Source: Anastatus disparis
Taxonomy: Eukaryota > Arthropoda > Insecta > Hymenoptera > Eupelmidae
Direction of reading: 5' to 3'
Length of the DNA: 64,000 nt
Assembly (NCBI GenBank): GCA_017163975.1
Contig: JAFFSR010000353.1
Span: forward strand, 154,001-218,000
In this document: positions 47,401-60,158 of the stretch, piece by piece
How the letters are laid out: each line of letters opens with the position of its first letter
How positions within the stretch are numbered: the first letter of the stretch is position 1
The notes under the pieces: generated by a model
Database searches by the model: none
What the model was told of the DNA's origin: nothing
Seen by the model: only the letters and a program-made list of their open reading frames with translations
Position numbers and translations under genes: made by a program

Positions 47401-47900
47401 ACATCCCGTTATGCGCTCTCATTGCTGAAAACGATGCCGGTGTAGTACCGTACGTTAAGGTATTCAGCTTAAAGATTTTTATAGACTGATTTTCGTTATC
47501 GCGCCAAAGGATTTTTTGAAACGCGCGATCGCTTTCGTCCACAAGAATTAGTCGATACATCTTTTCGATATCGGCTGTTAAAACATATTCATGTATCCGG
47601 AAACGTAATATAATTGATAAAAGATCTTCTTGAATGGTGGGGCCTTTCATTAGTACATCGTTTAATGAAATGCCGCTTGTCGATTTAGCTGAAGCGTCAA
47701 ACACAACACGTAACTTGGTAGTCAAGCTGGAGTGTTTAATCACGGCATGGTGAGGTGAAAAATAACCGATGTTCTTTGAATTTTTCACGTAATCCAAAGT
47801 CATATAACCAAGCGCTTCGTATTCATGCATAAATTCTGTGTATTGCGTCTTGTTTTCAGAATTTTTATTCAACGATCTTTCAAGCGATAAGAATCTTTTT
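47371..47900 (-). pseudogene. pol: BEL/Pao reverse transcriptase, first part
   Basis: Typical BEL/Pao RT start: FMHEYEALGYM, YFSPHHAVIKHSS, LRVVFDASAKSTSGISLNDVL, then TADIEKMYRLILV with the first catalytic Asp, and TYGTTPASF. The reading is continuous to the insertion. Confidence 0.87.
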
Positions 47901-47942
47901 TTACTACGTTACTATTACTACGTTTTTATTAACTCGCTTTGG

Positions 47943-47977
<35 letters not shown>

Positions 47978-49185
47978 TCGGTACGAATTTTGCAACCGAT
48001 TGTAAACTAACTTCCTGATGAGCTAGAGACTTGAAATTTTAAATATAGCTCGGAACTGGATGACAATGCAATATTATAAAAAAAATATATATATCTACCG
48101 AACAATATATTAATATATTCAATCATATACGGAGATGTTGGCAAAATTGAAGATTTGAAGATTTTATATATAGATACACTTTTAACATTAGTGTCTAAAC
48201 ATCTTCGAAAATTTAAAAATCTTCTTTTGATATATTAATATATTAATATATTAATATATTAATATATCAAATATAGTAATATATTAATATAGTAATATAT
48301 TAATATATTAATATATCAAATATATTAATATATTAATATATCAAATATATTAATATATTAATATATTCAATATTATATTTTTGCATGCATTGTTGGATAA
48401 TATAATTAAATATATATTCCCACCGAAAAATATATTAATACAATTATATACGGAGATATTGGAAAAATTGAAATTTTGAAGATTTTATATATAGATATAC
48501 TTTTAACATTAGTGTCTAACCATTTTCGAAAATTTTTTAAATTCTTTAACTTGTCATATATTGCAATTAGACATAAATTACAGCATTTTCTATTATACAT
48601 ATAGAATTGGAGACTGTATTTTATTCATTTTATGGTCTAACAATGCATAAAACAATAAATCTTGGTTGAATTTCTAATGGCGTCATTATCGTCAAAATGG
48701 CGGGAAACTCACCATGCGATTACGTGTTCTCTAAAAAAAATAGATGAAACACGTTTTAGTCCCTTGACAACAATATATATGCTATATAATATGCACTGTT
48801 GGACAACACGATAAATAATATTAATAATAATAATAATAATAATACCAAAATGTATAAGATAATATTTAAATAAAAAAAAAATTTTCAATCTACCACGTTT
48901 TTTAATTGAACTAAAAAGTATAAAATAATATTAGAAATAAAAAAAAAACTTTTTAATGTACTACGTTTTTATAATGAACCAAAAAGTATAAAATAATGTG
49001 TAATAAAATGAAAAATGAATAATGATTTGAAATAAAAAAAACGTGGGGCGCATACAATACATAATAATAAACATGCGCCCCACGTTTTTTTAATTTCAAA
49101 TCATTATTCATTTTTCATTTTATTACACATTATTTTATACTTTTTGGTTCATTATAAAAACGTAGTACATTAAAAAGTTTTTTTT
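47901..49185. mobile_element. 1.3 kb insertion in BEL/Pao pol with palindromic end
   Basis: It contains a (TGTC)n run at 47945-47975, AT-tandem stretches (ATATATTAAT type, about 48225-48370) and a near-perfect hairpin at about 48950-49184 centred on ACGTGGGGCGCAT. Both ends carry ACTACGTT / AACGTAGT. It interrupts a codon series expected to read NIAL-KRFLSLE. Confidence 0.6.
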
Positions 49186-49807
49186 TTATTTTTAATATTT
49201 AATGCTATATTATATGATTCTCCTAATTTTTCCTTTGATTCGTTGAAGGGCAATTTTACGATGTATTGTCCTGTAGTTAAATCTCGAATAGTATTGTTTA
49301 CAAAGTGAGATTCACAAGCAGCTTCTTCGATTGATAAATGTTTCCTTTGTGATATCTCTTCTATCTCCCATAATTTCGATATTTGTTCTTGCAAGGCAGT
49401 AAAAGAGAAGTTACATATTAAACCCTTTTCAGAAGTATTTGAAGCTACTTTACCGCCGAGAATCCAACCTAATCGAGTTTTTTGTAGTACTGCGCCGTAT
49501 TCGTTTATTCGCATTGGACCAATTGATAATAATTGATAAAATATTTCGACACCGATGAGCGCATCGATTATGCTCGGTTTATAGAATAAAGGATCAGCTA
49601 AAGATAAATTTTTCGGTATAGAGAAGTATCGTTTGTCAATATGCTGTGAAGATAGAGTTTCAGGCCGATTCGGTAATATTAAAAACGTTAAAGCAATAGA
49701 AAATAGATTTATTCTTGATTGAATTTCTGTTTTAACAGATTCTTTATAATAATTGATTGTATTATTTATACCGTTTACTGGAATATTTATGTTTTTGCGA
49801 TCTAAAT
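49186..49807 (-). pseudogene. pol: BEL/Pao protease-to-RT linker region
   Basis: Open minus-strand frame with the BEL/Pao pattern ADPLFYKPSIIDALIGVEIFY and TRLGWILGG, followed by the start of the RT domain (KLPFNESKEKLGES). It is bounded by a MITE on one side and the 1.3 kb insertion on the other. Confidence 0.82.
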
Positions 49808-50352
49808 TTAAGAGGAGGCCGTATCATTCTGTCCTTGTCTAATCTAAATTTTCTTTATTATTAATAAATTAAATATTTTCATAGAAAAGTAAGACAACCG
49901 CCCAATAGAGCAAAAGACAAGCAAACGATTCTTTTTTATAAAAAAATATGAAATTTTGATTATTTTTCGAGTGAAGTCTGAAACGGAAAAACAATCGAAC
50001 TTGATTGAGTTGATTCAACTGCTTTTCCGTTTCAGACTTCACTCGAAAAATAATCAAAATTTCATATTTTTTTATAAAAAAGAATCGTTTGCTTGTCTTT
50101 TGCTCTATTGGGCGGTTGTTTTACTTTTCAATGAAAAACAATCGAACTTGATTGAGTTGATTCAACTGCTTTTCCGTTTCAGACTTCACTCGAAAAATAA
50201 TCAAAATTTCATATTTTTTTATAAAAAAGAATCGTTTGCTTGTCTTTTGCTCTATTGGGCGGTTGTCTTACTTTTCTATGAAAATATTTAATTTATTAAT
50301 AATAAAGGAAATTTAAATTAGACAAGGACAGAACTATACGGCCGCCTCTTAA
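49808..50352. mobile_element. TTAA hairpin MITE, copy F, with one arm duplicated
   Basis: TTAA at 49808-49811 and 50349-50352; ends GAGGAGGCCGTAT and inverse. The left arm pairs with either of two tandem copies of the right arm (about 50015-50135 and 50140-50270), so the hairpin has three copies of one ~120 bp segment. It disrupts the BEL/Pao protease. Confidence 0.85.
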
Positions 50353-50800
50353 TCTATCAGCAAATTTTTCGGTAATAAAATTAGATTGTGAACAAGAGTC
50401 TAGAAGAACTCTGCAGATATGAGTGTTACCTTCCTTATCTATAACATGAATTAATGCCGCCGAAAGTACTTGTGCAGGCATATCGATTGTTAAATAGGAC
50501 GCTTTCGTTTGTTGAACAGTCGTTTCTTTATGAAGCAAAGTATGATGTTTATTATTGCATTTTTTGCAAAGAGCCGATTTACAATTATTTATTGTATGAT
50601 TAGATCTCAAACAATTCAAACATAGTTGCATTTTATTAATTAACGCGATTCGTTCGTTTACGTTTAACGTCAAAAGTTTTTCACATGCTTGAGTGAAATG
50701 GTTACCTTTGCAAATATGGCAAAAGGCAACTGTTTGAGCTTGGTAAGAATATACTATGTTGTTTAATTTTTTATTAATAAAATCTGTTGAACGATACGAT
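50353..50800 (-). pseudogene. gag-pol: BEL/Pao zinc knuckles and protease start
   Basis: Three Cys/His motifs (CHICKGNHFTQAC, CLNCLRSNHTINNC, CKKCNNKHH) are followed by a protease-like segment, VLLDSCSQSNFITEKFA. A frameshift separates it from gag upstream. Confidence 0.83.
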
Positions 50801-50812
50801 CGATTTGTCGGA

Positions 50813-51789
50813 TTATGAATAATTTTTTTCGTTCTTTTCTTGCTTTGATCCTTCTAAGATTTTTTTATGTGAGTGCAAAAATTCTAGAAGCATTTCCATT
50901 GTTGGTGCATCTATATCTTGAACGCGTTCTTTCCATTTCAAACGAGTTTCTTTGTCTAACTTTGAGGTAATCGCGTATATTGGGAAAGCTTCTAAAAACG
51001 GTCTGTTTAAAGCTTGAAAGGCACGATAATGCTTGCGCGCGTTGTCTACTATCTCGCCTATATCTGTAGCGTTCGATTTACTACACGTAGGTAGATCGAA
51101 AATCGCCTTTATTCGTTTGTTTATATACGCGTTAGGATCGTTATAATATTTTTCTAATTGATTCCATGCTACCAAGTAATTAGCATCAGTAGTTTCTAGC
51201 AATTCAATTTTGTTTGCTGCTTTACCCGTCAAGCATGATCTAAGATATATGAGCTTTTGTGCGTCCTTACGGAGCGACTGTCACGATGCACAGCTGCTTT
51301 AAAAGTATCAGAAAAACCCGGCCACGATTCGTATGACCCACTGAATTTGGGTAACTCTAATTTAGGTACATTCATGTATAATTGCGGTGCATTTAGATTT
51401 TCGTTATTATGAGTTATTTCAGAATTCATATTAGAAGACGTAGAGGATTATTGTCTGATTTCTCCTCGAACAGCTGTAAAATTTGTCGCTTTTATAAAAT
51501 TATCTAATTTACCACGACATGAATAATTGTCGTTTTGATAACTTATTCGCTCTTCGATTTGCTCACCTAATTCTTTTTCATCAACAATTGTTTCTATTTC
51601 GCTTTGTACCGTTTCGAATTCATTGTTGCCCTCAATTAATTTTTCTTTTCTAAGCAAAAGTTGATATTTATCCGTTTCACTATCGTAAGTGTCTAAAAAC
51701 TTTTTTAATGTTGTTAGTTTAGCTTTTAAAACACTGCGTTGTTTTTTAAAAGATTTGAGCTGTTTGGCGATATCTGACATTTCAACCAC
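50813..51789 (-). pseudogene. gag: BEL/Pao gag, broken
   Basis: Starts at ATG 51789 with a charged helical N-terminus (KKQRSVLKAKLTTLKKFL). Next LPKLELPKFSGSYESWPGF and CLTGKAANKIELLE, typical of BEL/Pao Gag. A TAA at 51448-51450 and a one-base shift near 51275 interrupt it, and another frameshift follows before the zinc knuckles. Confidence 0.85.
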
Positions 51790-52249
51790 TTTAATCGTTA
51801 AAATTAGGGATTAAGTTTAAAAATAGGATGGCGATATATTCTTAACAAACAAACAAACACGTACTTACTCAGTAGTTGCTTGACTGGATTCTTTACTGTT
51901 GATTTATACACCAAAATGCCTTTGTTTAGATTGCTTGTAGATGCTGATAGATCTGTGGTTACGTTTAAACCTTCCTTGATAATTCGTTCTGGCATCGTTA
52001 TTTTCGTTATTTTTTGTTTCGTTAATTTGACTCAAAGTTGCGTTCAAAACTTTGTCGTCTGATGATGCCTTTAATTTCGTTGATTATTGACACTAGTTTT
52101 TAAAAAAACTGCACGATTTATAGATTGATTTCGATTTTTTTGTTTTAAACTTGCACTAGTATACACTTAGAATATTCACTTGTATAACGTTAATAATGAT
52201 ATGAGTATGCGATACTTTTTTACACGTGTATTATGCTCGAAGCACCAAA
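51790..52249 (-). other. BEL/Pao leader and primer-binding site
   Basis: Noncoding leader. Two bases inside the 5' LTR, the minus strand reads TGGTGCTTCGAGC (52235-52247), positioned as a primer-binding site. The matching tRNA was not identified. Confidence 0.6.
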
Positions 52250-53953
52250 TGTTGCGTTATGAGGTCTTACAGCTTGATCTCGGATCCACGAGTGTGTAAA
52301 CCTTTTGTGTTAACTTAATAAGACACAAAAATATTCTTTTTAAAGTAAAATAATCTAAGTTTATTAAAAGAAATATACAAATACAAGTTATTCGTTATGA
52401 CTGCCTGCTCGAGAGGCTAAGCAAAGAGTGACGAAGGTACAAAATTTTCTAAGCTAGAAATGTTAGTGTTTTAAAAATATGACAGCGTCGTTTCAGTACA
52501 AAAATACAAATTCCTACTCTTACAAATCTAAATTGTCATATAAGTAAAGAACGTTAGTTGAGATCAAGGGTTTTTCCGGCAATAAAAGACCCGTACTAAT
52601 TACTACGTGTTTTCCGTTATGTTATAAATATATAAAACTCAATAGTACCTTTTTCTTACATTAAAGAATATATTCCTTTTACACAGAATAAAGATTAAGA
52701 ATAAGCAAAAATATGTGAAACTTTAAGGTAGATATGTTAGACTTAAATTATATATTTTATTACGGTATTTTAGCCCCGTCAAAAACGTTTAGCTAAAAAA
52801 ATTAGCTACAAATATAGCTAAAAATGCAGCTAAAAATACAGCTATATTTAGCCGGAATATAGCTATATTTATCTGGATTTTTTAGGTAAAAATCCAGTTG
52901 TTTTTTAGGTAAAAATCCAGTTAATATTTTGAGTCTCTTGTAACAGCGGAAAATATAACTGTATTTTCAGCTGTATTTTTAGCTGTATTTTTAACTGTAT
53001 TATTAGCTAATTTTTTGAGCTAATCGTTTTTGATGAGGCGAACAATAGCTGATAATATAGCTAAATTTTCAGCTATATTTTTAGCTGTATTTTTAGCTTA
53101 AATTATTTTATAATTTCACGGAATAATAACTCGTTAGTTATTTTCCTGTAAAAGAAAGTTCCAAAAATGAGATAAACCTCGTAGTGTCAGCTCTCCGAAG
53201 ATCGAAGAGCTTCTACATTTTGGCACAAAGTATCTTGCTCTTTTATACCTATGGCCTCAAAATTTGTTAATGGAATCGTAAAATTTAGAGATCCGCCACC
53301 TAGCGACGTGAAGTGAACTTACCTGTCTTTAATTATTGATTAATGCTACGTCGCTAAGTGGCGTTTCTCTAAATTTTACGATTCCAACGACAAATTTTGA
53401 GGCCATAGGTATAAAAGAGCAAGATACTTTGTGCCAAAATGTAGAAGCTCTTCGATCTTCGGAGAGCTGACACTACGAGGTTTACCTCATTTTTGGAACT
53501 TTCTTTTACAGGAAAATAACTAACGAGTTATTATTCCGTGAAATTATAAAATAATTTAAGCTAAAAATACAGCTAAAAATATAACTGAAAATTTAGCTAT
53601 ATTATCAGCTATTGTTATCCTCATCGAAAACGATTAGCTCAAAAAATTAGCTAATTATACAGTTAAAAATACAGCTAAAAATACAGCTAAAAATACAGCT
53701 GAAAATACAGTTATATTTTCCGCTGTTACAAGAGACTCAAAATATTAACTGGATTTTTACCTAAAAAATCGAGATGAATATAGCTATATTCCAGCTAAAT
53801 ATAGCTGTATTTTAGCTGTATTTTTAGCTATATTTGTAGCCAATTTTTTTAGCTAAACGTTTTTGACGGGGAGTAGAAAAAATTTGTTTTTAAATTTTTT
53901 GTCCCTTCTTTTTAATGATCTCGAAAGAAAATATATTTTTTTATTGCACGGCA
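52250..53953 (-). repeat. BEL/Pao 5' LTR, split by a palindrome
   Basis: Same ends as the 3' LTR. The ~605 bp of LTR sequence is interrupted at 52774-53871. The empty site TATTTTAGTAGAAAA is preserved in the 3' LTR. Confidence 0.87.
52774..53871. mobile_element. 1.1 kb palindromic MITE of TAGCTGTATTTT repeats
   Basis: Ends CCCCGTCAAAAACG and the inverse, flanked by AG on both sides (candidate 2 bp TSD). Outer parts are short tandem units of TAGCTGTATTTT type. The inner part is a near-perfect inverted repeat (CGAAGATCGAAGAGCTTC, ...ACGTCGCTAAGTGGCG). No ORF. Confidence 0.82.
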
Positions 53954-54640
53954 ACAATTATACTTTATATACAGTAAATATTAATATTTTAAATTAACTG
54001 CATAAAATTTAATTAGAACTCAAATTGTATAAAATTTTCTATATTTGAGCTTAAAAGTTGATGTAATTTAGATTAGAAGTTACTTTTTGAAATAAATACA
54101 GTATTTACATTCAGTATATAATTGATTTAAAAATTTTATTATTAAACGTAAAGTATTTAACTAACACTTTACATTGAAATTTGCATGAGTACTATATGGA
54201 ATTGAAATGGGACCCTAGTAGCATTGAAATTCCTATTTTTATTATGCTTAAAAATTAAGGTTCTTTACATGAAAAATTAATTTTATTAAATTTGCTTTGA
54301 GACTTAAACTATATATAATCAAACTTTGATATTCATATAAATGCATATCAAGTTCACTGCAGTTGTAATTTAAAAAATAGGCATAAATACATTAGTGTGT
54401 GAGTAATGTATCTGCATAAAATTTAATATAGATGTTCCTTGATTGTTGAGTACGTATATCTATACGTACTCAACAATTGAGGAACATCTATATGGTTTAT
54501 GGTTTAAATACATTAACATTCATAGCGATGATTCAATTCCAATGTAATTTACGTTGTAAATAAACTTTTAATTGCATGTAAATACAGATCGATTTTACTA
54601 CACGTATGATTTAAAAATCAGGCATATGTACAATAGTGTA
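53954..54640. repeat. ~616 bp satellite, first segment
   Basis: Contains AAATGCATATCAAGTTCACT (about 54340) and TTAAAAATCAGGCATATG (about 54611), which recur in the later units. The first ~350 bp is more diverged. Confidence 0.72.
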
Positions 54641-54932
54641 CACTGCAAATTTAAGTGTGTTATTTTAACACACTTACGTGTGTAATTCGGCTGTCGCCAT
54701 TTTTACACACTTTTTTGTGTGTTAAATCTATAACACATTTTAGATGTTTAATTTAACACACGTAAACGCATAAATTCAAACGTATAAAGCGTGTAATAGA
54801 TTAAAATACATGAAAAATTATTTTTACGAGCATTCCATTTTTAGTGATGGAATTTTTTAATTTTAATGTTCAATTACTTTAAGAATTAACCTATGAAAAT
54901 TATATCGCCTATAAAAACGCTTAAAAAATTTT

Positions 54933-55008
54933 CGACCTGACTCGGGCGCGAACTCACGACCTACGGAATGCGAGGCATCGACGCTACCTATTACGCTACG
55001 GAACGCTT
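54933..55008 (-). repeat. tRNA-like pseudogene inside the insertion
   Basis: On the minus strand: A-box-like TAGCGTAATAGGTAGCG, then a B-box-like GTGAGTTCGCGCCC at tRNA spacing. Stems are imperfect, so this is probably a tRNA-derived module rather than a gene. Confidence 0.45.
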
Positions 55009-56101
55009 GTTATGAGAGATGATAATTTCTTATATTTATGGTTTATTAATATAAAAATTTCATTATTTTTAAACATTTCTAAATTTAAATGAAATAAATA
55101 ATAATAATGATGAGTAATTAATACTAATTAAAAAAAAATAAAGATCAGTAGAATAATTTTTCTTGTATGATTAAAATAATTTTTTATCAAAAGAATATCT
55201 AATTCCTTATTTATTAAAAATTTAATTTTTCATCAAATAAACAATTATTTTTTTATAAAAAAATTAACGAGTGTAAAAAATTTATTATTAAATAATTTAT
55301 TTGATAAGGTTAATATTGATTACTGAATTTTATATTATTAATTCAATAGATGCATTCGATTCAATAAAATTATTTTTTTTCATATGAAAAATTTTAATTA
55401 AACTTCTTATTAAATAATAAAATATTATCATCAATTACTTAATGCAATTAAAATAAAAGACTATATAAAAGAGTACCCCCCGTTAAGATAGGTAAAATGC
55501 CCTCCCTCATATATTTCAAAACTAATATTTTTTCTTGTTTTTATAGTAATTAAGATTAGGTTTTGTTATATTTATAGTTTCCTAACACATACCCTAACCT
55601 CAACATAACCTAAAAATCACTTTTATTATAAAATTTTTTTTTTATCTGGAAGGATGAATGATATTAATCTCGCGAAAATCATATGACTAGGTCTTAGCAC
55701 TCTATTTTACTGTGATTTTTTGCGAGTCCTAGAAAGCAGTTTTTCTAACCTAAAAATAACATTTAAATCATAAAATCTCCGTAACTTTGCTCAGGGAGGG
55801 GCTACAAGCAATTTTCTGGGCTTAAAATTTGTATTTTTAAAAAACAAATAAAGTTTATAATGACCAAAAATTCGATTCTGGCATGGCGCCATGGCGAAAA
55901 ACTCGAAAAACCATTTTTTCATAGGTTTTCTGTCGGTTATTGGTCTCTAGCAACTCACAAATTATTTTTAGAGAAAACAACACAGCTTTATTGGATTCTA
56001 CGTGGAAAAATACATTGAAAATGTGCATGATTACTTTAGGAATACTTGGATGCTGTTACAAAACAATTAAAAAAATAAAATAATTCTGAAATTATTACAT
56101 A

Positions 56102-57848
56102 TCGACGCCTCCTAATCATAAGATTCTACTTCAAAAGTGCTCGCAACAAAATGCTATTTCAAATCCAATTCAATAAAAGTCTCTTTCGAATCATAATGCA
56201 ACACAATGCTGATTCCCGTAACGCGTCAACAAAATTCTCCTTCACAGACCAGTGCAACATAATTCTATTTCGGTGACCAATGCAATACAATTCTCATTCG
56301 AGCTCAGTACAATATAATTCTAACTCGTCGGACAGCGCAAGAAAATTCTACTTCGGATGTTAGAACAACAAAATTCTGTTTCGGAGAAATAAGAATTTAC
56401 GATTGTTCTAAATTATTAGCATGCATAATTGATAATCTATTATTATTAAAATATATTGTATTAAACAGTAATGATATTATATTTTAATGCTATTAATACA
56501 AAAAAATATATAGTGATATAAATATGAATATATTCAATAAGCACGTACGAAAAAACTCGGACATTCTTAAAATGTTCTACGTGAAATAATAATCTGAAAA
56601 AATTCACAGCTACTCTTTGGACTAAATAGAATCATTTTAAGGGGACTTGTTTTTATATTTTTTTTCGCTCCACTCTAATATATAGGCTTGTCTCTGAAAC
56701 TTTTCACTTTTCAGTTATTGAAAAAAAATTATTCAAAAACATCATGAGAAAGTTAAAAGTTTTGAAGATTTGCCGATGTACATTATATTATCAAATACAT
56801 TCTTATATATAAACATACGATAATTATTTAATGAAAATAAATGATGAATAAGTTTAGAAATTTTTATCTTTTTCAGTTTATTTGGAAAACTGTTGAAAAT
56901 ATTAATAGCTTTGACATAGCTATTCTTACTACTAAAAGTTTGAATTTTTCGTCGTATGATAATATTTTTATGTACAGTACCGGCCAATAATTCTGAGCAG
57001 GTTATCAAATTTTTGCTTCGACTTTGAAAAAGCATATCTCCTTCAATTTTGATCCTAGAAAAAATTTTAAAAAAGCATTTTAAAGTATTCTTTAAAGCTT
57101 TCTTTTTGGCTTACTTACATTTTTTTAATATGTAAAAAAAAATAGCCGCTTAGGTAATTTTAAAATTTTTTCACTTTTGCATTTTTGTTCAATCAGCTGT
57201 AGTTTTTTTAATAATTGAGCTAGAAAAAATTTGAAAAAAAGATTTGAAAAGGGCTTCAAAAATTCTGTATGCAGCTACTTTTTAAAAAAATTTATACATT
57301 ATTTTTTTGTCAAGTTTTAAGCACTTAAACTTATAGATCTAATACTTTTGCAGTTGTAAAAAACACTTAAATAGTAAGTAGAAGGTGTACATAGGTGTAG
57401 TAGTAATTTAATTTTAATGGGAAATTATAACTATTCATTATTAATAATAAAACATAATAAAGTATGAAACAACAAAAAGATTTATTTTGTAAAGATGTTG
57501 TCGTAGAAATCAAAAGTTTTGAATTATAATAATAATAAATTGATTAATATTATAAATTAATATTTACAAAACAGAATTTTGTTGTTCTTACATCCGAAGT
57601 AGAATTTTGTTGCGCTGTTCGACGAGTTAGAATTATATTGTACTGATCTCGAATGAGAATTGTATTGCATTGGTCATCGAAATAGAATTATGTTGCACTG
57701 GTCTGTGAAGGAGAATTTTGTTGACGCGTTACGGGAATCAGCATTGTGTTGCATTATGATTCGAAAGAGACTTTTATTGAGTTGGATTTGAAATAGCATT
57801 TTGTTGCGAGCACTTCTGAAGTAGAATCTTATGATTAGGAGGCGTCGA
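56102..57848. mobile_element. TA-flanked element with inverted ~36 bp repeat arrays
   Basis: Ends TCGACGCCTCCTAATCATAA and the inverse with TA flanks; the undisturbed right arm shows the empty TA. Each terminal ~290 bp is an array of ~36 bp units built on CAACAAAATTCTACTTCG. The two arrays are inverted copies. Confidence 0.82.
56742..57035 (-). pseudogene. Possible LINE ORF2 C-terminal remnant
   Basis: 97-codon ORF with IFNSFPNKLKKIK, resembling the 'WNSLP' end region of non-LTR retrotransposon proteins. It is adjacent to a Tc1-like terminal motif (ACAGTACCGGCCAATAATT, about 56976-56994). The match is weak and there is no catalytic domain. Confidence 0.35.
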
Positions 57849-58024
57849 TATCTACTTTGCATCGTTGCTGCATTTTACGTTTTTATGACTTTGGTCATCT
57901 CTTTAGAGTCTCAAAGCTACTATTCAATGTATCCATAGGCAAATTATGTCCACTACACCCGAAAAACAGAGACAAATACTAGACAGATAACGTTAACTCC
58001 TATATGTACATATATATATATATA

Positions 58025-59386
58025 CACGGATTTGTCGAAGGCGTTTGACACGGTGAATCATGGTCGTTTGTTATCTAAAATGTGGAATTTCGGTTTGAGG
58101 GGTAAAGCCTACGAATGGCTAAGTTGTTATTTGATAGGCAGGAAACAAAGAGTTAAAGTGAATAGTTTTATGTCTGAGGCTACTGAAATTCCATCGGGTG
58201 TGCCCCAGGGCTCACATCTGGGACCAGTCTTATTTGTGTTATTTATTAATGATTTGGGAGATCATTTGCGTGGATCATCATATCTTATGTATGCGGATGA
58301 CCTCAAGGTGTTTAAGGTCATAAGATCACCTTTGGATGCCTCTGTGCTTCAGAGGGATGCGGATGAGATTGTCAAGTGGTGTGCAGTTAATGGTCTCTCC
58401 CTTAACATGAAAAAGTGTTCCACTATAACTTTTGGTCATCATGAAGCATTGAGATTTGATTATATGCTGAATGGGAATAAACTGCCTTTGGTATCGCATG
58501 TTAGGGATCTGGGTGTTATTTTTGACTCTGGTATGAATTTTGTTCAGCATGTTCAGAGCATTACTGCTAGAGCGCTTAAGATGTTGGGATTTATTATTAG
58601 ATCTACGAGGGATTTTACTAAACCTCGATCTTTACTAGTGCTTTATAAGACCCTTGTCGTCCCTCATTTGATGTATGCCTCCCAGGTATGGACACCGCAT
58701 TATGCTGTCAGAATCTCGATGTTGGAATCGGTACAGAGAAGATTTCTCAGGTGTTTGGCACGTAAGTCCGGTAGACCCATGCACTGGACTGACCACAGTT
58801 TTCGGGATATATCGATGCGTTTTGATTTGTTTACTGTCAAATCTATGCACGATTACAGTGATGCGGTGTTCGTATTTAATGTGTACAATGGTTTTGTGAC
58901 TTCAGGTGGTATTCATGAGCTGTTTAATCAGCGTTACATGAATTATGGTCTTCGTGGCTTTCGACCTTTGACTGAGTCACTTCATAGGGTGAATAAATTC
59001 TATTGTTCTCCAGTGCCACGTTTGACAAGAATATGGAACGGTCTGCCTAGTGAGGTGCGTGTATGTGCTGAAATTGTTAAATTTAAAACTGGAGTCATGC
59101 GTGCGGTGTGCAGATATTATGAGTGAGATTGGTCATGGGTCATGATAGTTGTGCTTTCTTGTATGTGTGTGTTTTATACAGTGTATTTTGTAAATATTGT
59201 TATTGTTCTTAATGATTTATATGAGTTTTATATTTTATTTTTTATATTTTGTATATATATATCTTTGCAATGTACCGTTGAGCGGTCTTTGGGCCACTGT
59301 GTTGGTCTGTGCGCTACTATATCTATTATGTTTTCTTTTGCATTGTATTTTTTGGGCCTTTTGGCCCGTTTCTTTTTAATAAATAA

Positions 59387-59390
<4 letters not shown>
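58025..59390 (+). pseudogene. 5'-truncated non-LTR retrotransposon (Jockey/CR1-like RT)
   Basis: 364 codons open from a non-ATG start (LSKAFDTVNHGRLL), so the 5' half of ORF2 is missing, as usual for truncated LINE copies. RT motifs: GVPQGSHLGPVLFVLFINDL, YADDLK (about 58288-58305), LSLNMKKC, then LGVIFD. The C-terminal region ends RIWNGLPSEVR. Stop at 59124-59126; a ~260 bp 3' UTR ends in AATAAATAAATA before a TA microsatellite. No ORF1 or endonuclease. It is inserted in a (TA)n tract of a foldback arm, so its TSD is hidden. Confidence 0.88.

Positions 59391-59438
<48 letters not shown>
59391..59438. repeat. (AT)n microsatellite after LINE tail
   Basis: Pure AT run. Its counterpart in the other foldback arm is at 61115-61168. 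A third TA run lies at 60129-60157. Confidence 0.9.
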
Positions 59439-59441
<3 letters not shown>

Positions 59442-60123
59442 GAATAACTTGCTATCCCTCGTATATACATAAGGAATAGTGAGTTGTTCTTAGGAAACGC
59501 AAATTATTTTTCTTATACATAGATAAAAAACCAATGTTTATCTATTCCTGTAACTATTCTTTTTAGTGTTCTTTTTTAGCTTGTAAGAGACCTAACATGT
59601 TTTCTGTCCTCCATAAATCACGAACTCGGTAGATTTGAACAATTAAATGATTCTAATTAGGTTCCAAATTCAAAAATTAAAAGATCATCATCTCTTTAAA
59701 GTCATAAAGCTACTATTCGATGTATTTATAGCCAAATTACGCCTATTGCACGCTAAAATAAGATTTTTCAACATAACTGAAGTAACGGTCGTATCATCTG
59801 TCTTTTTGTATTACAGTAGACTCTGGATACAAGAGAATCAACGGGCCTTCAGGAGAGGAATTTTCTTGAAAATTCTCTCATACAAAGAGTCCCCAACACG
59901 CTCGAGTCAAAAGTGATACCCACACCTACTGTTTTGTTGTGTGAGTTGTAACCAACATGCGTGTATATTCTGTCTCTCTCACTTTCATAGTGGTGGGATA
60001 ACGCAAATACTTAGGCTCACGCCCATATTTAGGAGAAAGAGTTCGAAATCTCTTATATCGCAATCTCTTGTATCGAGAGATCACTGAATCATTAGAGAGA
60101 CAAAGACGGAATAAGGTTTTAGT

Positions 60124-60158
<35 letters not shown>

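Larger units (their letters stand above)
44298..53953 (-). mobile_element. Degenerate BEL/Pao LTR retrotransposon
   Basis: Matching LTRs at 44298-44910 and 52250-53953 (the second split by a 1.1 kb insert), with all coding on the minus strand. From high to low coordinates: LTR, primer site, gag, zinc knuckles and protease, RT, RNase H, truncated integrase, LTR. Three more insertions break pol. No clear TSD is visible at the outer ends. Many stops and frameshifts show it is dead. Confidence 0.9.

Noticed and set aside
54660..54790. Telomere-like repeats
   Set aside because: The TGTGTAA/TTACACA motifs are irregular and differ from the insect TTAGG repeat; they belong to the ends of the CACTGCAAA element.
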